Source: Phycisphaeraceae bacterium (lineage in GTDB: Bacteria > Planctomycetota > Phycisphaerae > Phycisphaerales > Phycisphaeraceae). Taken from it: 42,559 bases of DNA. This document shows positions 31,433 through 39,068 of this stretch, one piece after another; the stretch's first letter is position 1; the number at the start of each line of letters is the position of its first letter. The stretch spans positions 1-42,559 of the forward strand of contig JAHQVV010000205.1 in assembly GCA_019634195.1 (NCBI GenBank), in the 5' to 3' direction. The translations under genes and the position numbers were made by a program. The notes below the pieces were generated by a model, which did not search any database, was not told the origin of the DNA, and saw only the letters and a program-made list of their open reading frames with translations.

Positions 31433-32689
31433 ATGATGCGGCCTATCGTGCTCGTTCTTATATGCCTGCCTGTCTACGCTCAACACGCCCTTGCCGATGA
31501 CATGGCTTGGCACGATATACCCCTTCAATCAGAGATCGCGCGTGTCCAACCCATGACCGGCGTGGTCCTGTGGTCGAGTTCGCCTCATGTCGATACACAG
31601 GCGGTACAACTTGAATTCGCCTATCTCAAATACGACCAGGTCATCAACGCCAAGGGCAAGTACGACTGGACCGCCGTGGACAGCCTGCTGAAAGCCGCGG
31701 CAAAGCGCAAGCACCAGATGGTCATCCGCTTCTGGTTCACCTACCCCGACAAACAGACCGCCGTGCCGGCCTACATCAAATCACTTCCCGATTACCAGGA
31801 AACATTCGCTAAGGGCGATGGCAAGCCGACCTGGTACCCCGACTGGTCACACGATCAACTGCAACAATTCACACTGGATTTCTACAGCGCCTTCGCCAAG
31901 CGTTACGACCAGGACCCCCGGCTGGCCTTCTTGCAGACAGGCTTTGGCCTTTGGGCGGAGTACCACTGCTTCGGCGGGCCCTTGAAACCCGGGCAAACAT
32001 TCCCTTCCAAGGCGTTCCAAAAAACGTTTTACAAGCACATGAATCGCTGCTTCAAGCAGACACCCTGGATGATGTCTGTCAATTGCATTGATACCAGGCA
32101 GTCCCCCGTAGGCGATGAGCCAGAGCTGATCAAGATCGGCTTCGGCCTGTTCGATGACTCGCTGCTGTGTAAAGAGCACGACCGTGTGAACGCGATGAAT
32201 TGGAAGAAGCTGGGCGGCAAGGAACACGCCAAGCTCGGGCCGCACGGCGGCGAGTTTTCTTACTACAACCAAAACGACCAGCAGTATGCACTAGCGAAGA
32301 ACGGGCCCAATGGCACCAGCATCGAGCAGATGGTGGGACAATATGGGGTTTCGTTTGTCATCGGTAATGATCAGCCACGCTATCAAAAGATGGCGCGTAT
32401 CGAGCAAGCGGGCCTGGCGATGGGGTATCGTTTCAAGATCACCCGTTATCAAACGAATCATCAGGTCGTCAGGCTGCGCATCAAAAATGTCGGTGTTGCA
32501 CCGATCTATTATGAAGCCTTCCCCGCACTCGGTGAAACGCAAAGCCAAACATCTCTTAAAGGACTCATGCCCGGTAAGGAAAGAGACTTCACCATCCCCG
32601 CGCGGCCCGGGCACCAAACATCGCTGAGCATCCAATGCGACCGGCTTGTACCCGGACAAACGATCGCGTACGAAGCGAATTTAGAGTGA
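31433..32689 (+). CDS. Secreted TIM-barrel (DUF4832 / beta-galactosidase-like) protein
   Basis: 418-aa secreted protein: signal peptide at residues 1-22 (ending ALADD), then a barrel with features of family 42-like or DUF4832 proteins (LEFAYLKYDQVINAKGKYDWTAVDSLLKAAAKRKHQMVIRFWFTYP; LAFLQTGFGLWAEYH), and a C-terminal beta-sandwich (VVRLRIKNVGVAPIYYEAFPAL) as in DUF4832. A conserved Glu in WAEYH is a candidate catalytic residue. It is on the opposite strand inside the lipid operon, with 20 nt at its 5' end and 7 nt at its 3' end, and its composition looks less GC-rich than the neighbours. The start could also be ATG 31436. Probably an unrelated insertion; glycosidase activity is unproven. Confidence 0.78.
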   Translation: MMRPIVLVLICLPVYAQHALADDMAWHDIPLQSEIARVQPMTGVVLWSSSPHVDTQAVQLEFAYLKYDQVINAKGKYDWTAVDSLLKAAAKRKHQMVIRFWFTYPDKQTAVPAYIKSLPDYQETFAKGDGKPTWYPDWSHDQLQQFTLDFYSAFAKRYDQDPRLAFLQTGFGLWAEYHCFGGPLKPGQTFPSKAFQKTFYKHMNRCFKQTPWMMSVNCIDTRQSPVGDEPELIKIGFGLFDDSLLCKEHDRVNAMNWKKLGGKEHAKLGPHGGEFSYYNQNDQQYALAKNGPNGTSIEQMVGQYGVSFVIGNDQPRYQKMARIEQAGLAMGYRFKITRYQTNHQVVRLRIKNVGVAPIYYEAFPALGETQSQTSLKGLMPGKERDFTIPARPGHQTSLSIQCDRLVPGQTIAYEANLE

Positions 32690-32696
32690 TCCCTTG

Positions 32697-34016
32697 CTAA
32701 AGGGACACGCCGAACGGCTTCACCGCGTTCAGCGCGCTGACAACGCCGTCTTCGTGGAAGCCGAACCGCCAGTATGCGCCGCAGAAGCCCGTGCGGTTGT
32801 GGTGGTTGATCTTGTCGAACAGGTCGTGCGCGGCCTTGCGCTGCGGCAGGAACACCGGGTGCTCGTACGGCACCTTCGCGATGACCTTCTCCGGATCGAT
32901 CGCCGCCTCGTCGTTGAGCGTCACATTGATGGTTTGATCGGTGTCCAGGCCTTGCAAGATGTTCATGTTGTAGGTGAGGACCACGGGCTTGTTATTGGAT
33001 TTCGGGAGGGCGAGGCTCCTGCCGAGCCGCGAAACACTCGTCGCTTGCGGCTCGGCAGGAGCCTCGCCCTCCCATGGGATTCGGTAATTCCACGCCGCCC
33101 AGCAGGCCCGCCGGCTGGGCAGCACGTTCTCATCGGTGTGGAGGATCGCGAGGTTCGGCTGGTACGGGATCGACCCTAGCGCGGCACGCTCGTCGTCCGT
33201 CGCGCCCTCCCCGAGGATCGCCAGGGCCTGATCGCTGTGGCAGCCGAGCAAGACATGGTCAAACCGCTGGCCCGGCTCACGCTCTGTATCGAGTTCGACG
33301 CGGTCATCGAAGCGGCGCACCGCGGTGACCGCTTCGTTCAGGCGGATGCGGTCGGCGAAAGGCCTGGTCAGCTCGGCCATGTAGCTGCGCGACCCGCCGA
33401 CGACGGTGCGCCACTGCGGCCGGTCCCAGACATTAAGCATGCCGTGGTTGCGGAAGAACTGCGCTATAAAGCGCATCGGGAACTGCGCGACCTCCCGCGG
33501 GTCGGCCGACCAGATCGACGCCGCGATGGGGATGAGGTACTTGTCGTAGAACATCTCGCCCAAGCCGTGCTGCCGGGCGAAGCCTTCCATCACCGTCTGG
33601 TCGTCGCCCTGCTCGGCGAACCGCTTGGCGAGCTTGTTGAACTTGAGGATGTCCCGGAGCATGCCGAGGAATTGTGGGCTGACCAGGTTGCGTTTCTGCG
33701 CGAACAGCCCGGTGATCGACCCGCCGTTGTACTCCAAGCCGGTCTGATCGCAGGCGACGGAAAAGGTCATCGTCGAGGCGCGCGACGGCACGCCAAGCCG
33801 ATCGATCAGCTTGATGAAGTTGGGGTAGGTCCAGTCGTTGAAGACGATGAAACCGGTGTCCACGGCGTACGTCTGGCCGCCCAGCTCAACATCGAGCGTG
33901 TTGGTGTGCCCGCCGACATAGCCGGCCTTATCGAAGACGGTGATGTCGTGGTGGGGCTGGAGCAGGTACGCCGCGGTCATCGCGCTGACGCCGGTGCCGA
34001 CGATGGCGATGCGCAT
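32697..34016 (-). CDS. FAD-dependent oxidoreductase (amine-oxidase fold), lipid cluster
   Basis: 439-aa flavoprotein with Rossmann FAD motif IVGTGVSAMTAAYLL at residues 5-19 and the second motif DKAGYVGGHTNTLDVE. The family (NAD(P)-binding amine oxidase-like) is typical next to DUF1365 and CFA-family genes and includes fatty-acyl desaturase-type flavoproteins of furan fatty acid synthesis, so oxidation or desaturation of a methylated acyl chain is plausible. Residues about 315-338 (WEGEAPAEPQATSVSRLGRSLALP) are encoded by a perfect palindrome (33004-33073) inserted in frame between conserved RIP and VVLTYNMNILQGL. Whether the enzyme tolerates it is unknown. Start 34016 lies 3 nt after the desaturase stop. 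Confidence 0.9.
   Translation of the reverse strand: MRIAIVGTGVSAMTAAYLLQPHHDITVFDKAGYVGGHTNTLDVELGGQTYAVDTGFIVFNDWTYPNFIKLIDRLGVPSRASTMTFSVACDQTGLEYNGGSITGLFAQKRNLVSPQFLGMLRDILKFNKLAKRFAEQGDDQTVMEGFARQHGLGEMFYDKYLIPIAASIWSADPREVAQFPMRFIAQFFRNHGMLNVWDRPQWRTVVGGSRSYMAELTRPFADRIRLNEAVTAVRRFDDRVELDTEREPGQRFDHVLLGCHSDQALAILGEGATDDERAALGSIPYQPNLAILHTDENVLPSRRACWAAWNYRIPWEGEAPAEPQATSVSRLGRSLALPKSNNKPVVLTYNMNILQGLDTDQTINVTLNDEAAIDPEKVIAKVPYEHPVFLPQRKAAHDLFDKINHHNRTGFCGAYWRFGFHEDGVVSALNAVKPFGVSL
33004..33073. repeat. Palindromic repeat, family C, inside a coding gene
   Basis: Perfect 27-bp inverted repeat (33004-33030 with 33047-33073) around a 16-nt loop. Core words GGCTCCTGCCGAGCC and GCTCGGCAGGAGCC. 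It lies in frame within the FAD oxidoreductase gene and translates as EGEAPAEP...RLGRSLALP, a peptide seen in predicted proteins of many planctomycetes. Most likely a recently inserted MITE/REP-like element. Confidence 0.93.
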
Positions 34017-34019
34017 GGG

Positions 34020-35138
34020 TCAGGCCGTCCCGGTGGCTTTTCGCCCGAGCTTGCCCGCTGTTTCGCCGAGCTTGTCTTTCGCGTCATTGGCTTTCTTGCC
34101 AAGCTTGCTGGCGGCGCTGCTCTTCTTGCGCGGGGCGGCTGCGCCCTCGGCACGCGAGGCGGCGAGCTGTTCGTCCGAGCTCAACGCACCCTGGTCATTG
34201 CGGTTGGCCATCAGCTTCTTCTCGGGTACGCCACGCAGGTCCCAGATCAGCCCGGTCCACGACATGGCCCTGAGCGTGTAGTAGGTGATGTCGATCTCGT
34301 ACCAGTAGAAGCCCTGCTTCACGGAGGACTGGTAGTGGTGGTGGTTGTTGTGCCAGCCCTCGCCGAGGGTCAACAGCGCCAGCCAGAAGTTGTTGCGCGA
34401 GTCGTCGCCGGTCTTGTAGCGCTGGCTGCCGAACTTGTGGCTCAGCGAGTTGATCGTGTACGTGCCGTGGTAGGTCAGGACGGTGGACAAGAAGAAGCAC
34501 CAGACGAAGATCTGCCAGCCGGACGTGTTCAAGCCAAAGGCTTGCAGCGCGACGCCCAGGCCGAACATCGCCGCGCCAAAGGCGACGTAGACGATGATGT
34601 CGAAACGGTTGAGGAACCGCAGCTCGGGGTACTTGGCCAGGTCGTGGACGGCCTTTTGATTGGTGCCGAAGGCGGCCTCGGTCGTGAACCAGAACATGTG
34701 CGACCAGACCATGCCGCGCTGCTTGGGCGAGTGCAGGTCCGGGTGCTCGTCCGAGTGGCGGTGGTGGTGGCGGTGGTGCGCCGCCCACCACAACGGGCCG
34801 CGCTGCATCGCGGTCAGGCCCCAGACCGCCATGACGAACTGGAAGGCCCGGCTGGTCTTAAAGGTCTTGTGCGAGAAATACCGGTGGTAGAACCCGGTAA
34901 TCGCGAACATGCGCCCGAAGTAGAACGCGATGCAGAGCGCCAGGGCAATCCACGAGAAGCCGACGACGAACACGAACAGGCACGCGGCATGCATCGCGAA
35001 GTACGGCAGGTTGCGGACCCATTCGACCTTCTTCGGGCCGGGCAGCTCGATCTCCTTGACCGCGGCTTCGCCATCGAAGAATTGTCCGATCGCGCGTCCG
35101 ATGGCCCGGAGGGGAGCAAACCGTGGTTTTGCAGGCAT
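34020..35138 (-). CDS. Membrane fatty acyl-CoA/lipid desaturase (delta-9 type)
   Basis: 372-aa integral membrane diiron desaturase. The three His boxes are intact: HRYFSH at residues 85-90, HHRHHH at 121-126 and HNNHH at 263-267. Four hydrophobic segments (about 52-75, 76-84, 183-205, 208-228) fit the family. The last about 60 residues are Lys/Ala-rich. It introduces a double bond into acyl chains, which could provide the substrate for the methyltransferases in the cluster. Start at ATG 35138 has AAGGA 8 nt upstream; a TATAAT lies 26-31 nt upstream. The FAD oxidoreductase begins 3 nt after its stop. Confidence 0.95.
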   Translation of the reverse strand: MPAKPRFAPLRAIGRAIGQFFDGEAAVKEIELPGPKKVEWVRNLPYFAMHAACLFVFVVGFSWIALALCIAFYFGRMFAITGFYHRYFSHKTFKTSRAFQFVMAVWGLTAMQRGPLWWAAHHRHHHRHSDEHPDLHSPKQRGMVWSHMFWFTTEAAFGTNQKAVHDLAKYPELRFLNRFDIIVYVAFGAAMFGLGVALQAFGLNTSGWQIFVWCFFLSTVLTYHGTYTINSLSHKFGSQRYKTGDDSRNNFWLALLTLGEGWHNNHHHYQSSVKQGFYWYEIDITYYTLRAMSWTGLIWDLRGVPEKKLMANRNDQGALSSDEQLAASRAEGAAAPRKKSSAASKLGKKANDAKDKLGETAGKLGRKATGTA

Positions 35139-35163
35139 ATCAATTCCTTAGGAGGGCGAGCGT

Positions 35164-35169
35164 ATTATA
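35164..35169 (-). promoter_or_regulatory. Candidate -10 element of the desaturase promoter
   Basis: TATAAT on the minus strand, 26-31 nt upstream of the desaturase ATG. The -35 region at the right distance (around 35187-35192, CGCGCA on the minus strand) does not resemble TTGACA, so it may depend on an activator or another sigma factor, or be relieved by the regulator encoded upstream. No regulator operator was identified here. Confidence 0.35.
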
Positions 35170-35267
35170 GCTCGACAATCTAGGAGTGCGCGGTCCACTG
35201 AATGGCCTTCATGTGGCCCTGGGCCGTATTTTGCCAAACTCAAATGAGACAAATACCGCGCCAAGGC

Positions 35268-36197
35268 TCAGGCCTGCTGCTCGGTCCCGCTGTGGGAACT
35301 CGTCGCCGACGCATTGGCGGGGTGCATCGCCTTTTGTGCCGCGAGCAGGCCCTTGCTGAAGGACTGCAGCTCGGCCATCGACCGGGCGGTGTGCAGGTTG
35401 TCCAGGCCCAGCCGGAGGATCGCGTCGTTGAGCTGCCGGCCGCCGACGATGATCTGGCAGGATTCTGCCGCCAACTCGTCGGCCAACTCATGCAGCTTCT
35501 TGGCGTAGTCCGCGTTGGGCTCGGCGGTCATCGAGACCCAGACCAGCGAGGCCTGTTCCTGCTTGGCCACGCTAAACAACTGATCCCAGGGCGTATTCGC
35601 GCCCAGGTTCATCTCACGCCAGCCCTGCTCGGCCAGCACCAGCGAAACACACAGCGACGAGATCAGGTGCATATCCCCGGCCGGGGCACCGCCGATCGCC
35701 ACCGGCGCGTTTGGCGCAGCGGGCCTGATCAGCGAATGCATGTAGCCCAGCGTGCGGATACAGATGTCCGTCGCCCGGTGCTCGATGCCAACGCCATCCG
35801 GGTTTCCGTGCCAGAGCTCACCGATCTGGTTCATCGACTCGCGGATCGGCCCGTCGATGATCTCGCTGATCGCGTGGCCGTCCAGGTACAGCCGGGTGAC
35901 CGCGGCAACGAACTCCTTGTCCCGCCCATTGGTCAGCAGGTCGTAAAAATGCTCGGAGAGCTGGGTATTGCCCGCCCGGCCGGTCTCGTCGTCTGCCGCG
36001 GTCAGGCCCAGCACCGAAGGGTCCTTCACGGTGTAGCCGCGCAGCCTCACAAAGCGGATCGCCTCGGCCAGTTCAACGCGCCGGTGCCCGCCAGTGGTGC
36101 GAATCACATCAATCAGGCCATCATCGATCCAGCGTTTGAGCGAAGACTCGCTGACGCCGATCGCTTGGCCAAGCTGTTTGGGGGAGAGGTATTTCAA
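35268..36197 (-). CDS. CarH/LitR-type cobalamin photoreceptor regulator (MerR-B12)
   Basis: 309-aa repressor with a MerR-type winged helix (residues 1-54; SPKQLGQAIGVSESSLKRWIDDGLIDVIRTTGGHRRVEL) followed by a helical domain and a cobalamin-binding domain. Residues matching those of the light sensor CarH (T. thermophilus W131, H132, E141, H142, H177) are all here: W129-H130, E139-H140 in WHGNPDGVGIEH, and H177 in GDMHLIS as lower axial ligand. The B12 motif reads DMHLIS instead of DxHxxG. CarH binds adenosylcobalamin as a tetramer on DNA and is dissociated by light; H132 forms bis-His ligation after photolysis. The gene lies upstream of the desaturase, divergent from a SRPBCC gene. Light control is inferred from these residues. 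Confidence 0.92.
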   Translation of the reverse strand: MKYLSPKQLGQAIGVSESSLKRWIDDGLIDVIRTTGGHRRVELAEAIRFVRLRGYTVKDPSVLGLTAADDETGRAGNTQLSEHFYDLLTNGRDKEFVAAVTRLYLDGHAISEIIDGPIRESMNQIGELWHGNPDGVGIEHRATDICIRTLGYMHSLIRPAAPNAPVAIGGAPAGDMHLISSLCVSLVLAEQGWREMNLGANTPWDQLFSVAKQEQASLVWVSMTAEPNADYAKKLHELADELAAESCQIIVGGRQLNDAILRLGLDNLHTARSMAELQSFSKGLLAAQKAMHPANASATSSHSGTEQQA

Positions 36198-36362
36198 GGC
36201 TTCAGATCCGGGGACTTCAACTTATTAATCGTCCAATCCGTTCATTATAATCAACCAATTCTGCCTGGAAAGGCTTTTTTTGCATATTATTCATTCATAT
36301 CGGCTTATGCAAATCTGAAAAACAACCGTTTTACCCCGTTTCCCGCAATTGACAGGCCCTTT
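36198..36362. promoter_or_regulatory. AT-rich divergent promoter region with inverted repeat
   Basis: The 165-nt gap is clearly more AT-rich than its surroundings. TATAAT occurs at 36246-36251 (readable on both strands as ATTATAAT). TTGCATA (36280-36286) pairs with TATGCAA (36306-36312) as a 7-bp inverted repeat spaced by 19 nt, a candidate operator. GCCT-GGAA-AGGC followed by seven T (36263-36281) resembles a short terminator in the leader. Confidence 0.4.
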
Positions 36363-36872
36363 ATGATGAATCAACCCAGTGTCGAGCGTGTCGGAAAAAT
36401 CTGGCGGCTGACCATGAGCCAGTGGCTCAACCAGCCCCGCGAGGAGCTCTTCGCCTTCTTCGCCGACGCGACCAACCTCGAAAAGATCACCCCCGACCTC
36501 TTGAATTTCCGGGTCGTCACGCCCGGGCCCATCTCGATGGCGCCCGGCACCCTCATCGACTACAAGCTCAAGGTCCGGGGCGTCCCCATCCGCTGGCGCA
36601 CCCTCATCGAGACCTGGGAGCCCTACGCGAAGTTCACCGACGAGCAGCTCAAGGGGCCTTACAAGCGCTGGCACCACACCCACACCTTCACCGAGGAGAA
36701 CGGCGGGACCCGCTGCAACGACCTGGTCGAGTACGCCCCGCCCGGCGGCCCGCTCGCACCACTCATCAACAAGCTCGTCGTGCAGCGCGATGTCGAAAAG
36801 ATCTTCGCCTACCGCGCGAAGGTCCTGGCAGAGATGTTCGGGGGTGAGCAGGGGCAATCGACCAACCCGTGA
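36363..36872 (+). CDS. SRPBCC-family (START/cyclase-like) lipid-binding protein
   Basis: 169-aa soluble protein of the SRPBCC superfamily with a hydrophobic ligand pocket: opening VGKIWRLTMSQWLNQPREELFAFFADATNLEKITPDLLNF, then GTLIDYKLKVRGVPIRWRTLIETWEPYAKFTDEQLKGPYKRW, which is typical of the coenzyme Q-binding/cyclase branch found beside LitR-type regulators and lipid clusters. Start ATG 36363 is followed by a second ATG (36366) in frame; a TTGACA just upstream at 36349-36354 is probably coincidental. Divergent from the CarH-type regulator and likely controlled from the shared region. It may bind a lipid intermediate; no enzyme activity can be claimed. Confidence 0.86.
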   Translation: MMNQPSVERVGKIWRLTMSQWLNQPREELFAFFADATNLEKITPDLLNFRVVTPGPISMAPGTLIDYKLKVRGVPIRWRTLIETWEPYAKFTDEQLKGPYKRWHHTHTFTEENGGTRCNDLVEYAPPGGPLAPLINKLVVQRDVEKIFAYRAKVLAEMFGGEQGQSTNP

Positions 36873-36917
36873 AGCGTGAGAAACCAGTGACATGTTCAAC
36901 GATGACACGAAATCGCG

Positions 36918-38285
36918 CTACATCCCCATCTCAACGTACAGGTCGTAGAGGTGGTCGAAGGTCTCGTGCATCTTCGGATCGATGACATAGTGGATGACGG
37001 TCTTGGCCAGGTCGCCGGTCTCGCTCAAGGGCTTGAGCGTGCCGCCGCCCCACCCGGTGATACTCTTGAGGCAGTCCGTGGTTGGCTTGGACCTGCCGAG
37101 CATCAGCGCGTGCAGCGTGATCCCGTAGCCGCGCATCTCCTTGACCATGTTTTCGATCGCCTTCATGTTCTCTTCGTGGGCCGGGGCATCGGTGATGATG
37201 ACCGCCTGCTTGGTGGCTTTGGAGGACCAGTTGAGCTGGCCCAGCGCGGACAGGCCCTCGTAGACCGCCTCGGGCGCGTCGCCGCCGCCCTTGGCCTGGA
37301 CCTTAAAGAGGAACTCGCGCATCTTGCCAATCTTGTCGGTCATCTGAACCGCCTCGAGCATGGGCGTGTCGCCCTGGTCGCGGTAGACCACGACCCCCAT
37401 CTCCATCGACTGGGCCAGGTCGTTGAGCGTCAGCATCAGCCGGTTGGTCTGGCCCTGGGCCTTGGCGATCGCCGAGCCCATCGACCCGGTGCCATCGATC
37501 ATCACCGCGATCTGCAGGTCCTGCTTGTGCAGGGTGTCGATGTAGTCAACCGCCTCGGTGAATGTGGCCTTGTCCATCTCGGCGATCGGTGCGATCGGCT
37601 GGGCGCGGATCGCGTCGGTCAACGGCTGGAACTCGGGGAAGCGCAGGCCCTTGCCCCCGGCCTCGATCTTCTGCTGCCAGGCACGGAGCGTCGTCGGTGC
37701 CGGCTGGATATCCAATAGCTCCGCCAACCGGTCCCCGATCGTCACCATCACCGCCGGGGTCATGCCCTGCAGCAGCTGGCCCAGGCGTTTCTTCGCTTTG
37801 CCCTGGAGCCTGCCGTCGCCGGACCGCGCCGCGACTTCGATGCCCAGCACCGCGCGCTCGGGCACCTTGCTGCGCATCTCTTTCTCGGCGATCCGCGCGA
37901 CCTGCCTCGGATCGACCGGCACCTCGACCCGCTGGGCCATCCGGATCACCCGCGCCTGCGGCTCCTTGTCGAACAGCCCCGCGGGGACCTCGACACCCCG
38001 ACGCGCGGCCGCCCGTAACGCGAAGCTGCGCACCTGCCAGGCCCCGTCCGACAACGCTTCGAGGATCGCCTTATCGACCTCCTCGCCGGTGTAGCGCTCG
38101 AGCCGGAACAGACCGAAGCAGCGGTAGTGCCAGGCATCTTCGGTGAGCAGGTACAGCAGCAGGTCGGCTTCTTCTGCCGACTGTTCGCCGTAAGGAATAT
38201 CCCCGACCTGTGCACCCGCCCGCAGCGGACAGAGGCACAGCAATACGATGACCAGTAACGTAAAACCCCTTTGAGACCCCGTCAT
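36918..38285 (-). CDS. Secreted HEAT-like / von Willebrand factor A protein
   Basis: 455-aa exported protein. Signal peptide at residues 1-26 (LLVIVLLCLCPLRAGAQ), then a helical HEAT-like segment (ILEALSDGAWQVRSFALRAAARRG...) and a VWA domain from about residue 245 with a MIDAS in DGTGSMGSAI (D-x-T-x-S form), followed by VVVYRDQGDTP and QAVIITDAPAHEEN. VWA domains bind partner proteins through a metal ion, here probably outside the cytoplasm. Start at 38285 opens the signal peptide; the frame before it does not. It faces the SRPBCC gene with 45 nt between stops. No partner is evident. Confidence 0.85.
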   Translation of the reverse strand: MTGSQRGFTLLVIVLLCLCPLRAGAQVGDIPYGEQSAEEADLLLYLLTEDAWHYRCFGLFRLERYTGEEVDKAILEALSDGAWQVRSFALRAAARRGVEVPAGLFDKEPQARVIRMAQRVEVPVDPRQVARIAEKEMRSKVPERAVLGIEVAARSGDGRLQGKAKKRLGQLLQGMTPAVMVTIGDRLAELLDIQPAPTTLRAWQQKIEAGGKGLRFPEFQPLTDAIRAQPIAPIAEMDKATFTEAVDYIDTLHKQDLQIAVMIDGTGSMGSAIAKAQGQTNRLMLTLNDLAQSMEMGVVVYRDQGDTPMLEAVQMTDKIGKMREFLFKVQAKGGGDAPEAVYEGLSALGQLNWSSKATKQAVIITDAPAHEENMKAIENMVKEMRGYGITLHALMLGRSKPTTDCLKSITGWGGGTLKPLSETGDLAKTVIHYVIDPKMHETFDHLYDLYVEMGM

Positions 38286-38498
38286 ATCAAACCCTCTGGA
38301 GAAGGAAGAACCCTCGTGAAGCAGGCCTAAGCAGAACATGAATACCATACCGCAAGACCGCAGAGCGTCCATGGTGAAGTTGTGAAAATACTAAGTGGAC
38401 TTGCGGGATCGCCCCAATCGCTGCGAGGCCGCCGAGCCATCACTGCCCACGATCAGCGGCATGATGCCGCCGCGTAACCACGCCGGGGTCGAACCGGT

Positions 38499-39068
38499 TT
38501 AAGCTGAATCAATCGCGTTGACCTCGGCCAGACATTGATCGCACAGCACATTGACATGGCCATCTTCCTTGATGACGTTCATATGTGGGATGAGGTCTGC
38601 CCGTGTGTGCCTGTCTTGTTTCGAGGGCAGGTAGTAGCGGTCTCCATACAGCGCGATCGCATCACACACATTACAAACTCGATTAGAAGACCTCAGCCGA
38701 CCAACCAGCCGCTCGTACTGACTGATCCCGCTTGATAGAACCATCCAAGTGAGAAGCAGAACGATCGGGCCAAAGCACAAACAGCTCGGAAGCAGTGAAA
38801 ACACTAGGCCATTCAGGTTAATCGTGTGCCCCCTGAAGGCCGACAGTGCCGTGAAATAGGCCGTTAAAAGAATTAAAGGCAGGGCGCCGATCAGATACCC
38901 GATCAACAGAATCTTTCTGCGGCGCCTGGCTCGCTTCACCCAGCGTTCTAAATGACTGCGATGGGTGATCTCCTCCGGCTCTGGAAACGCGATCGGTCTC
39001 AACAGAATCACAACGAGGTTTGCATCCAAGGGCCACCCCCGCAAGCTACTGATCAAACCCATGCGCAC
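38499..39068 (-). CDS. Membrane protein with a CxxC pair, unknown function
   Basis: 189-aa protein with two transmembrane segments (about residues 52-73 and 88-112) after a basic N-terminus ([11 protein letters not shown]). C-terminal soluble part has CNVCD and LCDQC, two CxxC pairs about 40 residues apart that could form a zinc site. The first codons overlap the end of the OppF-type gene by 23 nt on the same strand, so it is coupled to it. No family was recognised. Start could be ATG 39062. Confidence 0.6.
   Translation of the reverse strand: MRMGLISSLRGWPLDANLVVILLRPIAFPEPEEITHRSHLERWVKRARRRRKILLIGYLIGALPLILLTAYFTALSAFRGHTINLNGLVFSLLPSCLCFGPIVLLLTWMVLSSGISQYERLVGRLRSSNRVCNVCDAIALYGDRYYLPSKQDRHTRADLIPHMNVIKEDGHVNVLCDQCLAEVNAIDSA

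Noticed and set aside
33237-35183. Long plus-strand frame opposite the lipid genes
   Set aside because: It is the complement of the FAD oxidoreductase and desaturase genes in GC-rich DNA; Arg/Val/Gln-rich without domains.
36263-36281. GCCT-GGAA-AGGC plus seven T as a terminator
   Set aside because: The stem is only 4 bp; kept only as a remark on the leader.
38399-38498. Possible tRNA-like 3' part (GGGGTCGAACCGG)
   Set aside because: No acceptor or anticodon stem could be formed around it.
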